Shown here piece by piece: positions 22,962 to 31,880 of a stretch of 35,996 nucleotides of DNA. Made by a program: the position numbers and the translations under genes. Under the pieces are notes generated by a model. That model searched no databases. It saw only the letters and a list, made by a program, of their open reading frames with translations, and was not told the origin of the DNA. The stretch is from positions 42,982-78,977 of the forward strand of contig JAIOPQ010000086.1 of NCBI GenBank assembly GCA_021413825.1. Reading direction: 5' to 3'. Numbering within the stretch: the stretch's first letter is position 1; each line of letters begins with the position of its first letter. The stretch comes from Spirochaetia bacterium. GTDB taxonomy: Bacteria > Spirochaetota > Leptospiria > Leptospirales > Leptonemataceae.

Positions 22962-23303
22962 CTAGAAGTCGAAACTTTCGAGAGCTTCTTCAACGGTTTT
23001 GAAAATTTCGAAAACAGAACTAAGCTTTGTGATTTCCATAAGGTTTTCAACGTCCGAATTCAGCCCTGCGAAAACCATGCGGCCTTTGAGATAATCAACG
23101 TGCTTGAAAATGTTCAAGAATAAACCGAGTGCAGCTGAATTGATGAATGGCACCTTCTTCATATCCACAATAAATTTGGGAGCACTGTCAGGTTTGATGT
23201 ACTTTTCCATCCGCTCTGCAAGTTCATATTCATCGCCCGATTTAATCGCGCCTTCAATTTTGACGATTGTTACTTCGCCTTTGGTTATTATCTTTGTCTT
23301 CAT
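22962..23303 (-). CDS. STAS-domain protein with atypical phosphosite
   Basis: A 113-residue single STAS domain, N-terminus MKTKIITKGEVTIVKIEGAIK. At the antagonist site, where D-S-[ST]-G is usual, it reads FINSAALGLFLNIF: Asn55-Ser56-Ala57-Ala58. A serine remains but the flanking acid and glycine are lost, so phosphorylation control may be altered or absent. Its first 50 nt overlap the end of the preceding gene in another frame, showing tight coupling. It lies third in a series with a sigma-70-like protein, just upstream of the TPR-AAA gene. Role in sigma control is inferred from the company it keeps. Confidence 0.85.
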   Translation of the reverse strand: MKTKIITKGEVTIVKIEGAIKSGDEYELAERMEKYIKPDSAPKFIVDMKKVPFINSAALGLFLNIFKHVDYLKGRMVFAGLNSDVENLMEITKLSSVFEIFKTVEEALESFDF

Positions 23304-23838
23304 TGAGTATGCTAAAGTTGAGTAGTGTTTTTTCTTCGCAGAGCACGCTGTAAGTCCCTGGACCGAACTGATCCAGACTCTTGCGAAGCCTATTTTTAAT
23401 GAGCAAGAATTCTACTAAGTTGCCACCTTTGTAAAGTGAAATTGACAATGGGCTGCCTTTTTTTGAACCTTTTTCGAGCAAGAGGTCCCAACCCCGGCCA
23501 TTTCCCGACAACTCGACCAGGAGAAAGTCCGCGCCAAGGGGGAAAACATCGCTATGTAGCACAGCTGGAGCGTTTTCCGATCTAAATGCAGGCGCAAACG
23601 TTCTGAACCCAAGATTCGACGAAGTCAGAGCATTTCCCTGAATCGTAAAGGATGGCGTAGACGTTTCAGGCTCGAGACAGGCCAGGTCAGTGAGAATTTC
23701 GAGGGTTTCCTGGCAGGTTCTGTCGGTTGCAAAAGCCCGCGCTGGGAGTGGAAACCCTGTTTCCATGTGGTTGATTGCCATTCTCAGCAGGTCTGTCGTT
23801 CCAGCCGGTCTGGCCTGTGCTTTAATCTCTGGTGTCAT
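23254..23838 (-). CDS. Unknown protein in the sigma/STAS operon
   Basis: A 194-residue protein without a recognised domain. No signal peptide or membrane segment is seen. Residues 10-60 are helical. The rest is beta-rich, with a visible sandwich-like pattern (FPLGADFLLVELSGNGRGWD, ISLYKGGNLVEFLLIKNRL, FGPGTYSVLCEEKTLL), and the tail is Asn/Arg-rich (NEDKDNNQRRSNNRQN). It has none of the N-box/G-box motifs of an RsbW/SpoIIAB kinase. Start and end overlap the neighbours (TAATG with the sigma-like gene, 50 nt with the STAS gene), so it is an integral part of the operon. Confidence 0.72.
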   Translation of the reverse strand: MTPEIKAQARPAGTTDLLRMAINHMETGFPLPARAFATDRTCQETLEILTDLACLEPETSTPSFTIQGNALTSSNLGFRTFAPAFRSENAPAVLHSDVFPLGADFLLVELSGNGRGWDLLLEKGSKKGSPLSISLYKGGNLVEFLLIKNRLRKSLDQFGPGTYSVLCEEKTLLNFSILNEDKDNNQRRSNNRQN

Positions 23839-24620
23839 TAGATTGCTCCTTCTATTTCCATAGCGTTTCGCAGATGAGCCCTTGCGGTTTCAATCCTGCG
23901 TGCTACAGTGGTTTTGCTTGTTCCGAGAAATGTGCCGATTTCAGCGTAAGAGAAGATGGGTTTGGGCTTGCCAAGAGCCTGGACAACGCGGGATTTCCAT
24001 CTTTGTAAACGACTGGAAGGTCGTTCATGGATCAGATGATTCAACCGTCCTGCGCGATTGATTTGGCGCTCAGACACAGTCAAATGTTGCCTGCGACGAC
24101 GGGCCAATTCGCGAAGAAGTCTCGATGCGTCTTCAGCCCCGCGTGTAATAGCCAGCATTCGCAATTCCGGCGCTGTCAGATCCATTCCATAGTGAAGTTT
24201 TAGAGGAATGCGCAACTCAAGTGAAAGGTCCGTCATCCGATCGAGCAGTTTGTCTCCGCGCGAATCGGGTACGGACTCAACGTCTGCCAGCCGCGAAAAG
24301 TCTTCCATTGGAAAGGCGGAAATCTGCGTGCGCTTGCGTGTGCGAAGGAAGTTCGAAAATTCGTTCCGTAGATAGACAGCCAGAAATCCAGTAAAGGGAA
24401 TATCCTGCCTGGTCTTGTAAGCACCCAGACAGGCGACTCCCTTATTCTCATAGAAGTGAAGATAGAAATCCCCGGCCATATCCGGATCTCTAGTCAGGCG
24501 AATCTGGACATATCGCATGATCCACTTTGCGCATCCATCCATGAAGGCAGGCAAATCCTCAGACTCATAGTAGGCGCCAGGCAGTTCTTTCAGCGGATCG
24601 GTTAGTTGCTTCTTTTCCAT
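23838..24620 (-). CDS. Sigma-70-like protein with unusual central insertion
   Basis: A 260-residue protein resembling sigma-70 family factors at both ends. Residues 24-97 look like region 2 (WIMRYVQIRLTRDPDMAGDF, then PFTGFLAVYLRNEFSNFLRTRKR). Residues 222-255 carry a region-4-like helix-turn-helix (FSYAEIGTFLGTSKTTVARRIE). Between them about 120 residues include an Arg-rich helix (LLRELARRRRQHLTVSERQ) that is not part of normal sigma factors. It may be an alternative sigma factor or a sigma-derived regulator. The stop overlaps the next start (TAATG). First gene of a minus-strand series ending with STAS and AAA+ genes; divergent to dapF across 123 bp. Confidence 0.68.
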   Translation of the reverse strand: MEKKQLTDPLKELPGAYYESEDLPAFMDGCAKWIMRYVQIRLTRDPDMAGDFYLHFYENKGVACLGAYKTRQDIPFTGFLAVYLRNEFSNFLRTRKRTQISAFPMEDFSRLADVESVPDSRGDKLLDRMTDLSLELRIPLKLHYGMDLTAPELRMLAITRGAEDASRLLRELARRRRQHLTVSERQINRAGRLNHLIHERPSSRLQRWKSRVVQALGKPKPIFSYAEIGTFLGTSKTTVARRIETARAHLRNAMEIEGAI

Positions 24621-24743
24621 CTGGTTATCTCTTAGTATTGAAGTGTCCTGGAAGTTTGAATCGTGCCGATTTTTTTATCTGAATTCCGGTACATCGAGCA
24701 AAAAAGTCATCCTAACTGGGGTCCGGTTGATTTTCTTTGACGA

Positions 24744-25598
24744 GTGCAACTGGATTTCACTAAAATGGAAGGCGCGGGGAATGATTATGTCTACCTGGAT
24801 TGCCTGAGTTCCTCTCCGCCACAACTGACGGGCCAGCAAATCGCGCGAATCTCCCATCGACACTTTGGAGTCGGGTCAGACGGATTGGTCATGATTCTGC
24901 CCTCCAGTAAGGCAGATGTGCGTATGCGTATGTGGAATTCAGACGGGTCAGAATCTGCAATGTGCGGAAATGCACTGCGATGTGTCGCACTTTATGCCGG
25001 GAAGCAAATGAGAAAAGATACTCTGCGCATTGAAACGTTATCCGGCATCCATCCGGCTCGAATTCTTTCCGATTCGTCGTCAATTGGAGGTAGAATGGTT
25101 GAGGTTTCGATTGGCAGGCCCAGGCTTGAACCCGCAGAAATTCCCTTCTTACCCGGTGAGGTTGGCTTCCATGGTGGAGCCCTGGTTGATGTTGGCCTGG
25201 GAACAATTCCTGGCATGGGTGAAGTTAAAGCAACCCTTGTGTCCATGGGAAATCCGCACTGCGTGATCTTTGTCCAGGAACCAGATGAAATCGATATTGA
25301 ATTAAGTGGGCCGGCGCTTGAAAATCATCCTGCATTCCCAGAAAAGACAAACGTTGAATTTGTAAGCATTCTTGCAGATGGAAGCCTAAAGCAGCGCACC
25401 TGGGAACGGGGAAGCGGCGAAACCCTGGCATGCGGAAGTGGTGTGTGCGCGGTGCTCGTTGCAAGCAGCCTGGCTAGAAATCTACCACGGAAAAATACGA
25501 TTCATGTACGCGGCGGGGATCTTGTGGCAGAATGGACGGATGAAGTGATTCTCACCGGCCCTGCGCGAATCGTTTATCAAGGCCAGATAACGGTATGA
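24744..25598 (+). CDS. dapF: Diaminopimelate epimerase
   Basis: The 284-residue protein is full length. N-terminal FTKMEGAGNDYVYLD and DGLVMI are family hallmarks. The two catalytic cysteines are Cys74 in MCGNALRC and Cys230 in ACGSGVCA, facing across the two pseudo-symmetric halves. The substrate-contact segment MGNPHCV lies between. It converts LL- to meso-diaminopimelate for lysine and peptidoglycan synthesis. The start is a GTG without a clear RBS; an ATG at codon 8 would cut the first strand. The DUF1289 mini-gene overlaps its stop (ATGATAG), and the metallophosphoesterase follows in the same operon. Confidence 0.96.
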   Translation: MQLDFTKMEGAGNDYVYLDCLSSSPPQLTGQQIARISHRHFGVGSDGLVMILPSSKADVRMRMWNSDGSESAMCGNALRCVALYAGKQMRKDTLRIETLSGIHPARILSDSSSIGGRMVEVSIGRPRLEPAEIPFLPGEVGFHGGALVDVGLGTIPGMGEVKATLVSMGNPHCVIFVQEPDEIDIELSGPALENHPAFPEKTNVEFVSILADGSLKQRTWERGSGETLACGSGVCAVLVASSLARNLPRKNTIHVRGGDLVAEWTDEVILTGPARIVYQGQITV

Positions 25599-25759
25599 TA
25601 GAGTCGCCTTGTATTGATGTTTGTATTATGGACGACTACAATGGGATGTGTCGCGGCTGTCTGCGTACTCTCGAAGAAATCGAAAACTGGAGCCGTCTTT
25701 CAGATCCGGAAAAGTCGCAATTGATTGAGCTAATCGAGGAGCGTAAGAGTAATGCGTGA
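25595..25759 (+). CDS. DUF1289 mini-protein (four-cysteine motif)
   Basis: A 54-residue protein starting within the dapF stop. It reads MIESPCIDVCIMDDYNGMC, then RGCLRTLEEIENW, giving the C-x3-C-x8-C-x2-C pattern and the 'GC.RT..EI..W' segment typical of DUF1289. The family is small and probably metal-binding; its function is unknown. Its end overlaps the metallophosphoesterase start by 8 nt. Many automatic gene callers skip it because of its length. Confidence 0.88.
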   Translation: MIESPCIDVCIMDDYNGMCRGCLRTLEEIENWSRLSDPEKSQLIELIEERKSNA

Positions 25760-26990
25760 GCAGTTGCTGAGGTTTGTAATATTCTTATCTGTAGTGACAT
25801 TCGTCCTGGGGCTGGGTTATGCGTTTGTTGCCATGCGTCTGAGTGCAGGGTTTAACGATTCCAGCTGGAAGATAACGATCTGGTTAATCATTGGGTTTTT
25901 CCTGCTGCTTACTCCTCTGACATTTGCGTTCAGATTGATTACCGTTCCGGAGAGTTTGCAACAGATTGTTTCATGGATTAGCTACATGGCGTTCGGATTT
26001 TTTGCAATGTTGCTGACATTGCTGGTTCTCCGCGATCTGGGTTTTGTCTTGATAGATCAAGTAACCAGCCTCTTGCAAAAATTCAGAAACTTGAATCTGG
26101 ATGGAAACGTTCTTAGTCAGGATCGCAGACAGTTCTTACTGGGTGCAACAAATCTGATAATGCTCGGAACTGCTGGTGGCATGTTTGGATATGGCCTGTT
26201 TCGCGCCGTAAGTACAATGGATACAGAGCACGTTCGTGTGCCCGTGAAAAATCTGCCGGATGCGCTATTGGGGTTTCGGATTGTACAAGTGACCGATATT
26301 CATATTGGCCCGACTATTAAACGCGCATTCGCGGAGAGTATTGTCCAAAGGGTAAATTCGCTGAAGGCTGACGTTGTTGCCGTAACTGGTGACGTTGTGG
26401 ATGGGAGTGTAGAACAACTGCGCGACCACACCGCACCGTTTGCCGGTTTCAGCTCAACGCACGGAACCTTCTTTGTAACCGGGAACCATGAGTATTATTC
26501 AGGCTGCCTGCCCTGGCTGCGCGAGTTCGCTTCGCTCGGATTTACGGCGCTATTAAACGAGCATGTGGTTATCAGACACAAAAATGCCAGCTTGATGCTC
26601 GCTGGTGTTACAGACTTCAAGGGAGCAGAATTCTATTCAGATCATACCTCCGATCCGCATCGTGCCATGAAGAACAAGAGCGATTCTTCTCACAAGAACG
26701 GAACAGCCAACGACACGATTCATGCAAAGGTCTTACTCGCGCATCAGCCGCGCAGTATTCACGGGGCCGCTGATGCCGGATTTGATCTTCAGATTTCAGG
26801 TCATACGCACGGCGGACAATTTTTTCCAGGGCCCTATCTTGTTAAGCTGCAGCAACCCTATGTGAAAGGACTGCATCTACACAAAAAGAAAACATGGATT
26901 TATGTGAGCCGCGGAACCGGCTACTGGGGCCCACCCATTCGCGTAGGTTCTCCACCTGAAATTACTGTAATTGAACTTGTGCGTGCGTGA
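25752..26990 (+). CDS. Membrane-anchored metallophosphoesterase (YkuE/YaeI-like)
   Basis: A 412-residue protein. Residues 1-155 contain four predicted membrane helices, with RRQFLLGATNLIMLG near 125-140 resembling a Tat/anchor segment. From about 165 a calcineurin-like phosphoesterase domain follows with all metal motifs: VTDIHIG (180-186), GDVVDG (213-218), GNHEYY (244-249), HQP (331-333) and SGHTHGGQ (349-356). Relatives act on UDP-sugar or phospholipid-type phosphoesters; the substrate here is not known. Residues 298-322 form a polar low-complexity insert (K, N, S, H). Upstream genes dapF and DUF1289 overlap it in one operon. Confidence 0.92.
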   Translation: MREQLLRFVIFLSVVTFVLGLGYAFVAMRLSAGFNDSSWKITIWLIIGFFLLLTPLTFAFRLITVPESLQQIVSWISYMAFGFFAMLLTLLVLRDLGFVLIDQVTSLLQKFRNLNLDGNVLSQDRRQFLLGATNLIMLGTAGGMFGYGLFRAVSTMDTEHVRVPVKNLPDALLGFRIVQVTDIHIGPTIKRAFAESIVQRVNSLKADVVAVTGDVVDGSVEQLRDHTAPFAGFSSTHGTFFVTGNHEYYSGCLPWLREFASLGFTALLNEHVVIRHKNASLMLAGVTDFKGAEFYSDHTSDPHRAMKNKSDSSHKNGTANDTIHAKVLLAHQPRSIHGAADAGFDLQISGHTHGGQFFPGPYLVKLQQPYVKGLHLHKKKTWIYVSRGTGYWGPPIRVGSPPEITVIELVRA

Positions 26991-27012
26991 GACTCTCCTA
27001 CGGCCCGCTGAG

Positions 27013-27951
27013 TTACCCGCCCGGAAAGCGTAAAACGGGCCTGCCCCTCGGCGCGGCGTTCCGAGCCTCGCCGATCCAGGCAGCACCGAATACTCCGGCT
27101 GAATCTCCCAGCTGATTTTTTAGAACTGGAGTCCGGAGATCTTTTGTGAATGCGTACTTCTTTATTCGCGCGACACCTTCTGAATAGAGCGCATCGATTT
27201 TAGAAAGTCCGCCACCGATTACAATTGCATCCGGGTCCATTGTATTGACTACAAGCGCCATGCATCGACCAAATTCTTCCAGGAAGAATTCAAAGTGTTC
27301 CTTGCACACGGAATCACCGGAATCTGCGCGCCGAATAATTTCAGCGAACTTCAGGCCAGCTCCGGTTTGTTTTTCAAAACGATTTTCTACGCCTGAGCCG
27401 CTGATGCGCGATTCAACGCAGCCAACAATTCCGCTGTAACATAGATCGCCTGCCGGGTCGACGGATACGTGACCCCATTCTCCTGCTATTCCATGCATTC
27501 CGCGACGAACCTTGCCGTTGATTGCAATTCCGCCCCCACATCCTGTTCCAAGAATCACACCGAATACAAAATCGAATCCACGCGCAGCACCCAGCTTGCA
27601 TTCAGCCATTGTAAAACAGTTAGCATCGTTTTCCATTGCAACTGGATGATTGAGTGCTCGGCCGAGATCGGCCTGGAATGGATTTCCAATTAAACAGGTT
27701 GTATTGGCGTTCATTATGAGTCCGTCCGGACCCACAATTCCTGGGATTCCAATTCCGATTGTGCAATCGTTTAGACTCGCGCCTGCATGGGCTGCAGTTT
27801 TTCGAATCAGTTCGCTTGTGTCTGACAGGATTTTCGCATAACCCTCTGTTTTGCGAGTGGGGATGCGCGTTCTGAATAGCTCTGCTCCCTCGGGGGAGAG
27901 CAAAATACTCTCTGTCTTTGTGCCCCCGAGGTCGACACCAATCCTCAACAT
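27013..27951 (-). CDS. ROK-family sugar kinase (glucokinase/fructokinase-like)
   Basis: The 312-residue protein has the ROK layout: phosphate loop DLGGTKTE (7-14), a GIGIPGIVG segment, catalytic region VAMENDANCFTMAECKLGA, the CGGGIAINGKV core, and the ROK zinc region GEWGHVS...LCYSGIVGCVESRISG. In typical ROK kinases the zinc loop reads C-x-C-G-x2-G-C; here the middle cysteine is Ser (C-Y-S-G-x2-G-C). It phosphorylates hexoses using ATP; glucose is the most likely given the glycogen genes. It starts 4 nt after the glgP stop, suggesting coupling. The E. coli Mak fructokinase is an alternative relative. Confidence 0.9.
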   Translation of the reverse strand: MLRIGVDLGGTKTESILLSPEGAELFRTRIPTRKTEGYAKILSDTSELIRKTAAHAGASLNDCTIGIGIPGIVGPDGLIMNANTTCLIGNPFQADLGRALNHPVAMENDANCFTMAECKLGAARGFDFVFGVILGTGCGGGIAINGKVRRGMHGIAGEWGHVSVDPAGDLCYSGIVGCVESRISGSGVENRFEKQTGAGLKFAEIIRRADSGDSVCKEHFEFFLEEFGRCMALVVNTMDPDAIVIGGGLSKIDALYSEGVARIKKYAFTKDLRTPVLKNQLGDSAGVFGAAWIGEARNAAPRGRPVLRFPGG

Positions 27952-27955
27952 TGAA

Positions 27956-30472
27956 TCAGGCTAAACCATGTTCTTTGATAACACTTTCAAGCCTGGGTGA
28001 ACGCTGGCGGATTGGCTTCACATGCCAGATTTCTTTTGCATACTGATCGATTGTGCGATCGCTTGTGAACTTGCCTGAGCGCGCTGCATTCATGATGGAT
28101 TTTCTGGTCCAGAGTTTCCGGTCGAGGAACTCCCTTGAAATCCGCGCTTGCACGTCTATATAGGAGGGGTAATCCGCAAGTAGCAGATACTTGTCTCCGC
28201 CATAGGTGAGCGAATGGAATATTTCCTGGAAGAGGCCTTGTGCTTCTGGATTGAAATAGTCGCCCTTGATTGCATCCAGGATAGCGCGAATTTCAAGGTT
28301 TTGCTCGTAGATCAAGACAGGATTGTACGTGTGCTGAAGCGTTTCGATCTGATCTACAGTGTTTCCAAAGATATAGAAGTTTTCATCTCCCGCTTCTTCC
28401 AGCATTTCAACGTTAGCTCCATCCAACGTTCCAACCGTTAGAGCACCGTTGAGCATGAACTTCATGTTTCCTGTACCGGACGCTTCCGTTCCAGCCGTTG
28501 AAATTTGTTCGGAAAGATCCGTGGCCGGATACATGCGCTCCGCAAGACTTACCCTGAAGTTTGGCAGAAATGCAACCTTGAGTCTGTCAGCCACATCTCT
28601 GTCTTTGTTGATTACGTTTCCTACTGAATGAATTAGTTTGATGATCAACTTTGCGCGCAGGTAGCCGGGAGCTGCTTTTCCTGCGAACAGAACAACACGC
28701 GGCGTATATTCCATCTTTGGGTTGGCTTTCAGTTTCTGGTAGTCACCGATTACGCGAAGCAAGTTCAGAAGTTGACGCTTGTATTCGTGCATACGCTTGA
28801 TGTGAGTATCAAACATTGCATCTGGATTCACCGTAATGCCACAGTCACGCTGGATGATCTTTGCGAGGCGTTCTTTATTTGCCCGACGAATTCGATTCCA
28901 GTCGTTTCCAAAGTCCGGATCGTTTGCAAACTCTTCGAGTTTGTGCAGGCGATCGAGATCGAGCATCCAATCGTTGCCGATCTTTGCAGTTATCAAGTCG
29001 CTCAATTGAGGATTTGCGGCAATTAGCCAGCGGCGATGCGTGATTCCATTTGTCTTATTCTGGAATTTCTCCGGCCAGATGGCGTAGAATTCTTTGAATA
29101 AATCTTTCTTTAGAAGATCTGTATGGAGAGCTGCTACACCGTTTACAGCGCTCGACCCAACGATTGCAAGATTTGCCATCCGAACTTTCTTAACTGGTTG
29201 ATCTTCAATGATCGATACGTGTGCCAGAATTTCATCTGAGACACCTTTTGCACGCAGCGAATCCAGGAAACGCTGATTGATTTCATAGATGATTTCAAGA
29301 TGTCTTGGAAGCAGACGCTGGAACATTTCCAGATCCCATTTCTCAAGCGCCTCGGGCATTACAGTGTGGTTTGTATAAGCCAACGATTTAGTTGTAATAG
29401 ACCAGGCGTCATCCCAGGCTACTCCCTTTTCGTCCAGCAGCAAGCGCATAAGTTCTGCAACAGCGAGTGCTGGATGCGTATCGTTCATCTGGAAGAACAT
29501 GCGATCCGGAATTCGCTTAAGATCTGTTTCTTCTGAGAGGAATGTTGCCATTGCATCTTGTAATGTGGCACTCACCAGAACGTATTCCTGTTTGAGGCGA
29601 AGTTCGCGTCCCTGGATTACGTTTTCATTTGGATAGAGGACTTTGGAAATATTTTCTGAGCGTTGTTTATCTTCAACCGCGCGCATGTAATCGCCGTGAT
29701 TGAAATAGTCAAAATGAAACTGACTGCTTGCAGTTGTGCGCCAGAGCCTGAGGTTTGCCACTGTGCGAGTTTGGAACCCCGGTATCAAAATATCATACGC
29801 CTGGGCTACTAGACTTTCTCCGTCTACCCAACGCATCAGAGTTTTCCCAGTTGGAGTTACATACCGTTCTGTATGACCATAGAAGCGAACCGGATAGATA
29901 ACATCCTGACGCATGATTTCCCATGGGTTACCGTGCTGTAGCCAGTTATCGGGAGCTTCCTTCTGATAGCCTCCCTCAATTTCCTGGTGAAAGATTCCAT
30001 ACTCATATCTGAGTCCGCAACCAAACGTTGGAAGGTCAAGGGTTGCCATGCTGTCAAGGAAGCAAGCAGCAAGTCTCCCCAGACCACCGTTTCCCAGTCC
30101 TGCGTCCGGTTCTTGATCTGGAAGTTCGTCTGGATCGTAATCGATTTCTGTGAGCATGTCGCGAACCATCTCGCGCGCACCAAGATTCACCATGGAAGTG
30201 TCAAGCAGCCGACCAAGTAAAAACTCCATGGAGAGATAGTAGACTCGCTTGGCTTTGTCGCGTTTGAAGATGTCTTGCGTTTCATTCCAGCGATCAATCA
30301 ACGTATCGCGCATTGTGAATGCAACAGCCTGATAAACGTCACGTGCTGTTATATTGTCTTTGTATTTGCCCAGGCGATATTCTATGTGATGTGCGAACGC
30401 TCGAAACAGTGACTCCTTGTCAAAACGTTGTGTCCTTTCAAGTAGTTCGTAAAGCTTTTGATGCTTGCTCAT
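27956..30472 (-). CDS. glgP: Glycogen/maltodextrin phosphorylase
   Basis: The 838-residue protein is full length for glycogen phosphorylase (GT35). Landmarks: RVYYLSMEFLLGR (76-88), DAGLGNGGLGRLAACFLDS (123-141), FFQMNDTHPALAVAELMR (326-343), THIKRMHEYKRQLLN (556-570) and the PLP site TEASGTGNMKFMLNGALT with Lys671 forming the Schiff base. It releases glucose-1-phosphate from alpha-1,4-glucan ends. The ATG has AGGAA 7 nt upstream. The ROK kinase gene follows directly, and the debranching (GlgX), GT4 and GH57 genes are nearby. Confidence 0.97.
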   Translation of the reverse strand: MSKHQKLYELLERTQRFDKESLFRAFAHHIEYRLGKYKDNITARDVYQAVAFTMRDTLIDRWNETQDIFKRDKAKRVYYLSMEFLLGRLLDTSMVNLGAREMVRDMLTEIDYDPDELPDQEPDAGLGNGGLGRLAACFLDSMATLDLPTFGCGLRYEYGIFHQEIEGGYQKEAPDNWLQHGNPWEIMRQDVIYPVRFYGHTERYVTPTGKTLMRWVDGESLVAQAYDILIPGFQTRTVANLRLWRTTASSQFHFDYFNHGDYMRAVEDKQRSENISKVLYPNENVIQGRELRLKQEYVLVSATLQDAMATFLSEETDLKRIPDRMFFQMNDTHPALAVAELMRLLLDEKGVAWDDAWSITTKSLAYTNHTVMPEALEKWDLEMFQRLLPRHLEIIYEINQRFLDSLRAKGVSDEILAHVSIIEDQPVKKVRMANLAIVGSSAVNGVAALHTDLLKKDLFKEFYAIWPEKFQNKTNGITHRRWLIAANPQLSDLITAKIGNDWMLDLDRLHKLEEFANDPDFGNDWNRIRRANKERLAKIIQRDCGITVNPDAMFDTHIKRMHEYKRQLLNLLRVIGDYQKLKANPKMEYTPRVVLFAGKAAPGYLRAKLIIKLIHSVGNVINKDRDVADRLKVAFLPNFRVSLAERMYPATDLSEQISTAGTEASGTGNMKFMLNGALTVGTLDGANVEMLEEAGDENFYIFGNTVDQIETLQHTYNPVLIYEQNLEIRAILDAIKGDYFNPEAQGLFQEIFHSLTYGGDKYLLLADYPSYIDVQARISREFLDRKLWTRKSIMNAARSGKFTSDRTIDQYAKEIWHVKPIRQRSPRLESVIKEHGLA

Positions 30473-30513
30473 GGTTCATTCCTGGGCGAAATTTTACCAT
30501 GATTGTGCTCCCG

Positions 30514-30545
30514 CCCGCCTTTCAGTCAATGTGATTTTAGGCGGG
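30514..30545. other. Hairpin in the glgP upstream region
   Basis: CCCGCCT (30514-30520) pairs with AGGCGGG (30539-30545) across an 18-nt loop; a T run (30552-30556) follows on the plus strand, where no gene needs termination. On the minus strand, the direction of the neighbouring genes, no T run follows. It sits between the barrel protein stop and the glgP start, so it might be an attenuator, an mRNA stabiliser or a chance structure. Confidence 0.35.
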
Positions 30546-30554
30546 GAGGGCTTT

Positions 30555-31832
30555 TTAGATGCGTGCTTCTACTCCGACCACTACGCGCGAAAGTCGACCA
30601 GTATGCTCTGGCCTGGAATAGAGTTTGGTGAGGAATTGTCCATAGCTGCTCTGGAAGAAACTCTGGACGGTGGTATTCTGGGAGTAGTCCATAGCCACGC
30701 GATGCATGATTCGAGCATGAGAAAACTCAGTTCCAGCACTTGCAAATAGTCGCAATCTTGAACCGAGGGGCGCAAAAAATGTAAACGAGTAGTCAGCGAT
30801 TCTTTCATACATTGCAGCGTCCTCGCGAAAGTGGCTGTATGTACCTGAAACAGTTGTCGATGTGGGCAATGTTATGCTCGTTATGGTTGCCACATTGCCG
30901 CGGCTTTTGTATGCTCCTTCGATTGAACTAAATTTTGCGGCAAGTTTCAGTTCAAATCCGCCGCCGGGACGAAAGCGCACGTCGATTCCACCTACGCCAC
31001 CCTCGCCATACAGTTTTGCGCGAAACCCCCGAAGCCTGGTATAGGCATTTGCAACAAGCACAAACGTTGGTGTGAATCGTTGCGCTGCTTTTGTGTAAAT
31101 ATCAGAATCGACGCGAACGAGGGTCTTCTCTCCCGTTATACCCCCCAGAAAAAAAACCTGCCAGCGCGGGGAAAATGAAAGAGGCTGAAATGCGAGTACG
31201 GCCGCAGCCCCGTGTCTGCGCGCTGGATTCATGTAAAAGTCACCGAGCTGATTTGTCTCTGATGCGCTGTTCTGGACTATGCTGCTGATTGGGGGAAGGC
31301 CAAACTGATCAAAATGAGCTTCCGAGCGATACGCATATGCAGACGCTTCTATGTAGTAATTTTCCCGGCGAAATAAGGCGTACCCTGAATAGCCCTTTGC
31401 ATTGTGGTTTTTGGCAGGCGCGTAAACCGAGGCAGAACCTGCGCCCGTAATACCATTGCTGATGATGCGATCGCTCTGAAGCAATGATTCTTGAAAGGTT
31501 TCAAGCTTTGCGCGGCCATAGCCTGCACCAAACCAGAGACCGTTATAAGAAGGTGCAAGCTTGTCCGCTATTTCCTGCTGTCGTTTTTCGTTTTCAGCAT
31601 TTGCGAGTGATTCTTCTTCCTCGCGTTTCCTAAAATATTCCATTCCGGCATTGTCTTCGCGGAACGCTATAATATCACGCTTCGCTATATACTGGGATTT
31701 TCCCGACGACTCAAAAGTAATTCCAGACGGATCCTGCGAAGTCATCTTTCCGGTGAGGATCGATCCATCACGCAGCTTCACTGTATCTGCGCTGAGCGCT
31801 GATGCATACGCTATCAGAAGCGTTAGAATCAT
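30555..31832 (-). CDS. Probable outer-membrane beta-barrel protein
   Basis: A 425-residue protein beginning with a short signal peptide (MILTLLIAYASALSA). Residues 16-55 carry DTVKLRDGSILTGKM...SQYIAKRDIIAF, an Sm-like/SH3-like motif common at the N-terminus of spirochaete envelope proteins. A charged helix (REEEESLANAENEKRQQEI) follows. From about 95 alternating amphipathic strands rich in Tyr, Phe and Gly run to the end, finishing VVVGVEARI, as in barrels. No RBS is visible at 31832; the frame is open to a TTG or ATG upstream, but a TATAAT at 31881-31886 argues the transcript starts past those. It lies inside the glucan gene set, so a sugar-uptake role is possible but unproven. Confidence 0.65.
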   Translation of the reverse strand: MILTLLIAYASALSADTVKLRDGSILTGKMTSQDPSGITFESSGKSQYIAKRDIIAFREDNAGMEYFRKREEEESLANAENEKRQQEIADKLAPSYNGLWFGAGYGRAKLETFQESLLQSDRIISNGITGAGSASVYAPAKNHNAKGYSGYALFRRENYYIEASAYAYRSEAHFDQFGLPPISSIVQNSASETNQLGDFYMNPARRHGAAAVLAFQPLSFSPRWQVFFLGGITGEKTLVRVDSDIYTKAAQRFTPTFVLVANAYTRLRGFRAKLYGEGGVGGIDVRFRPGGGFELKLAAKFSSIEGAYKSRGNVATITSITLPTSTTVSGTYSHFREDAAMYERIADYSFTFFAPLGSRLRLFASAGTEFSHARIMHRVAMDYSQNTTVQSFFQSSYGQFLTKLYSRPEHTGRLSRVVVGVEARI

Positions 31833-31880
31833 GCGCGCCGCATGATTCTGCGAGTGCTGTTGAATCGTAGCTCCCATGTA

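Noticed and set aside
24621..24743. Search for promoters between the sigma-like gene and dapF
   Set aside because: Only poor matches (for example TTCAAA-N17-TACTAA on the minus strand) were seen; not strong enough to list as a feature.
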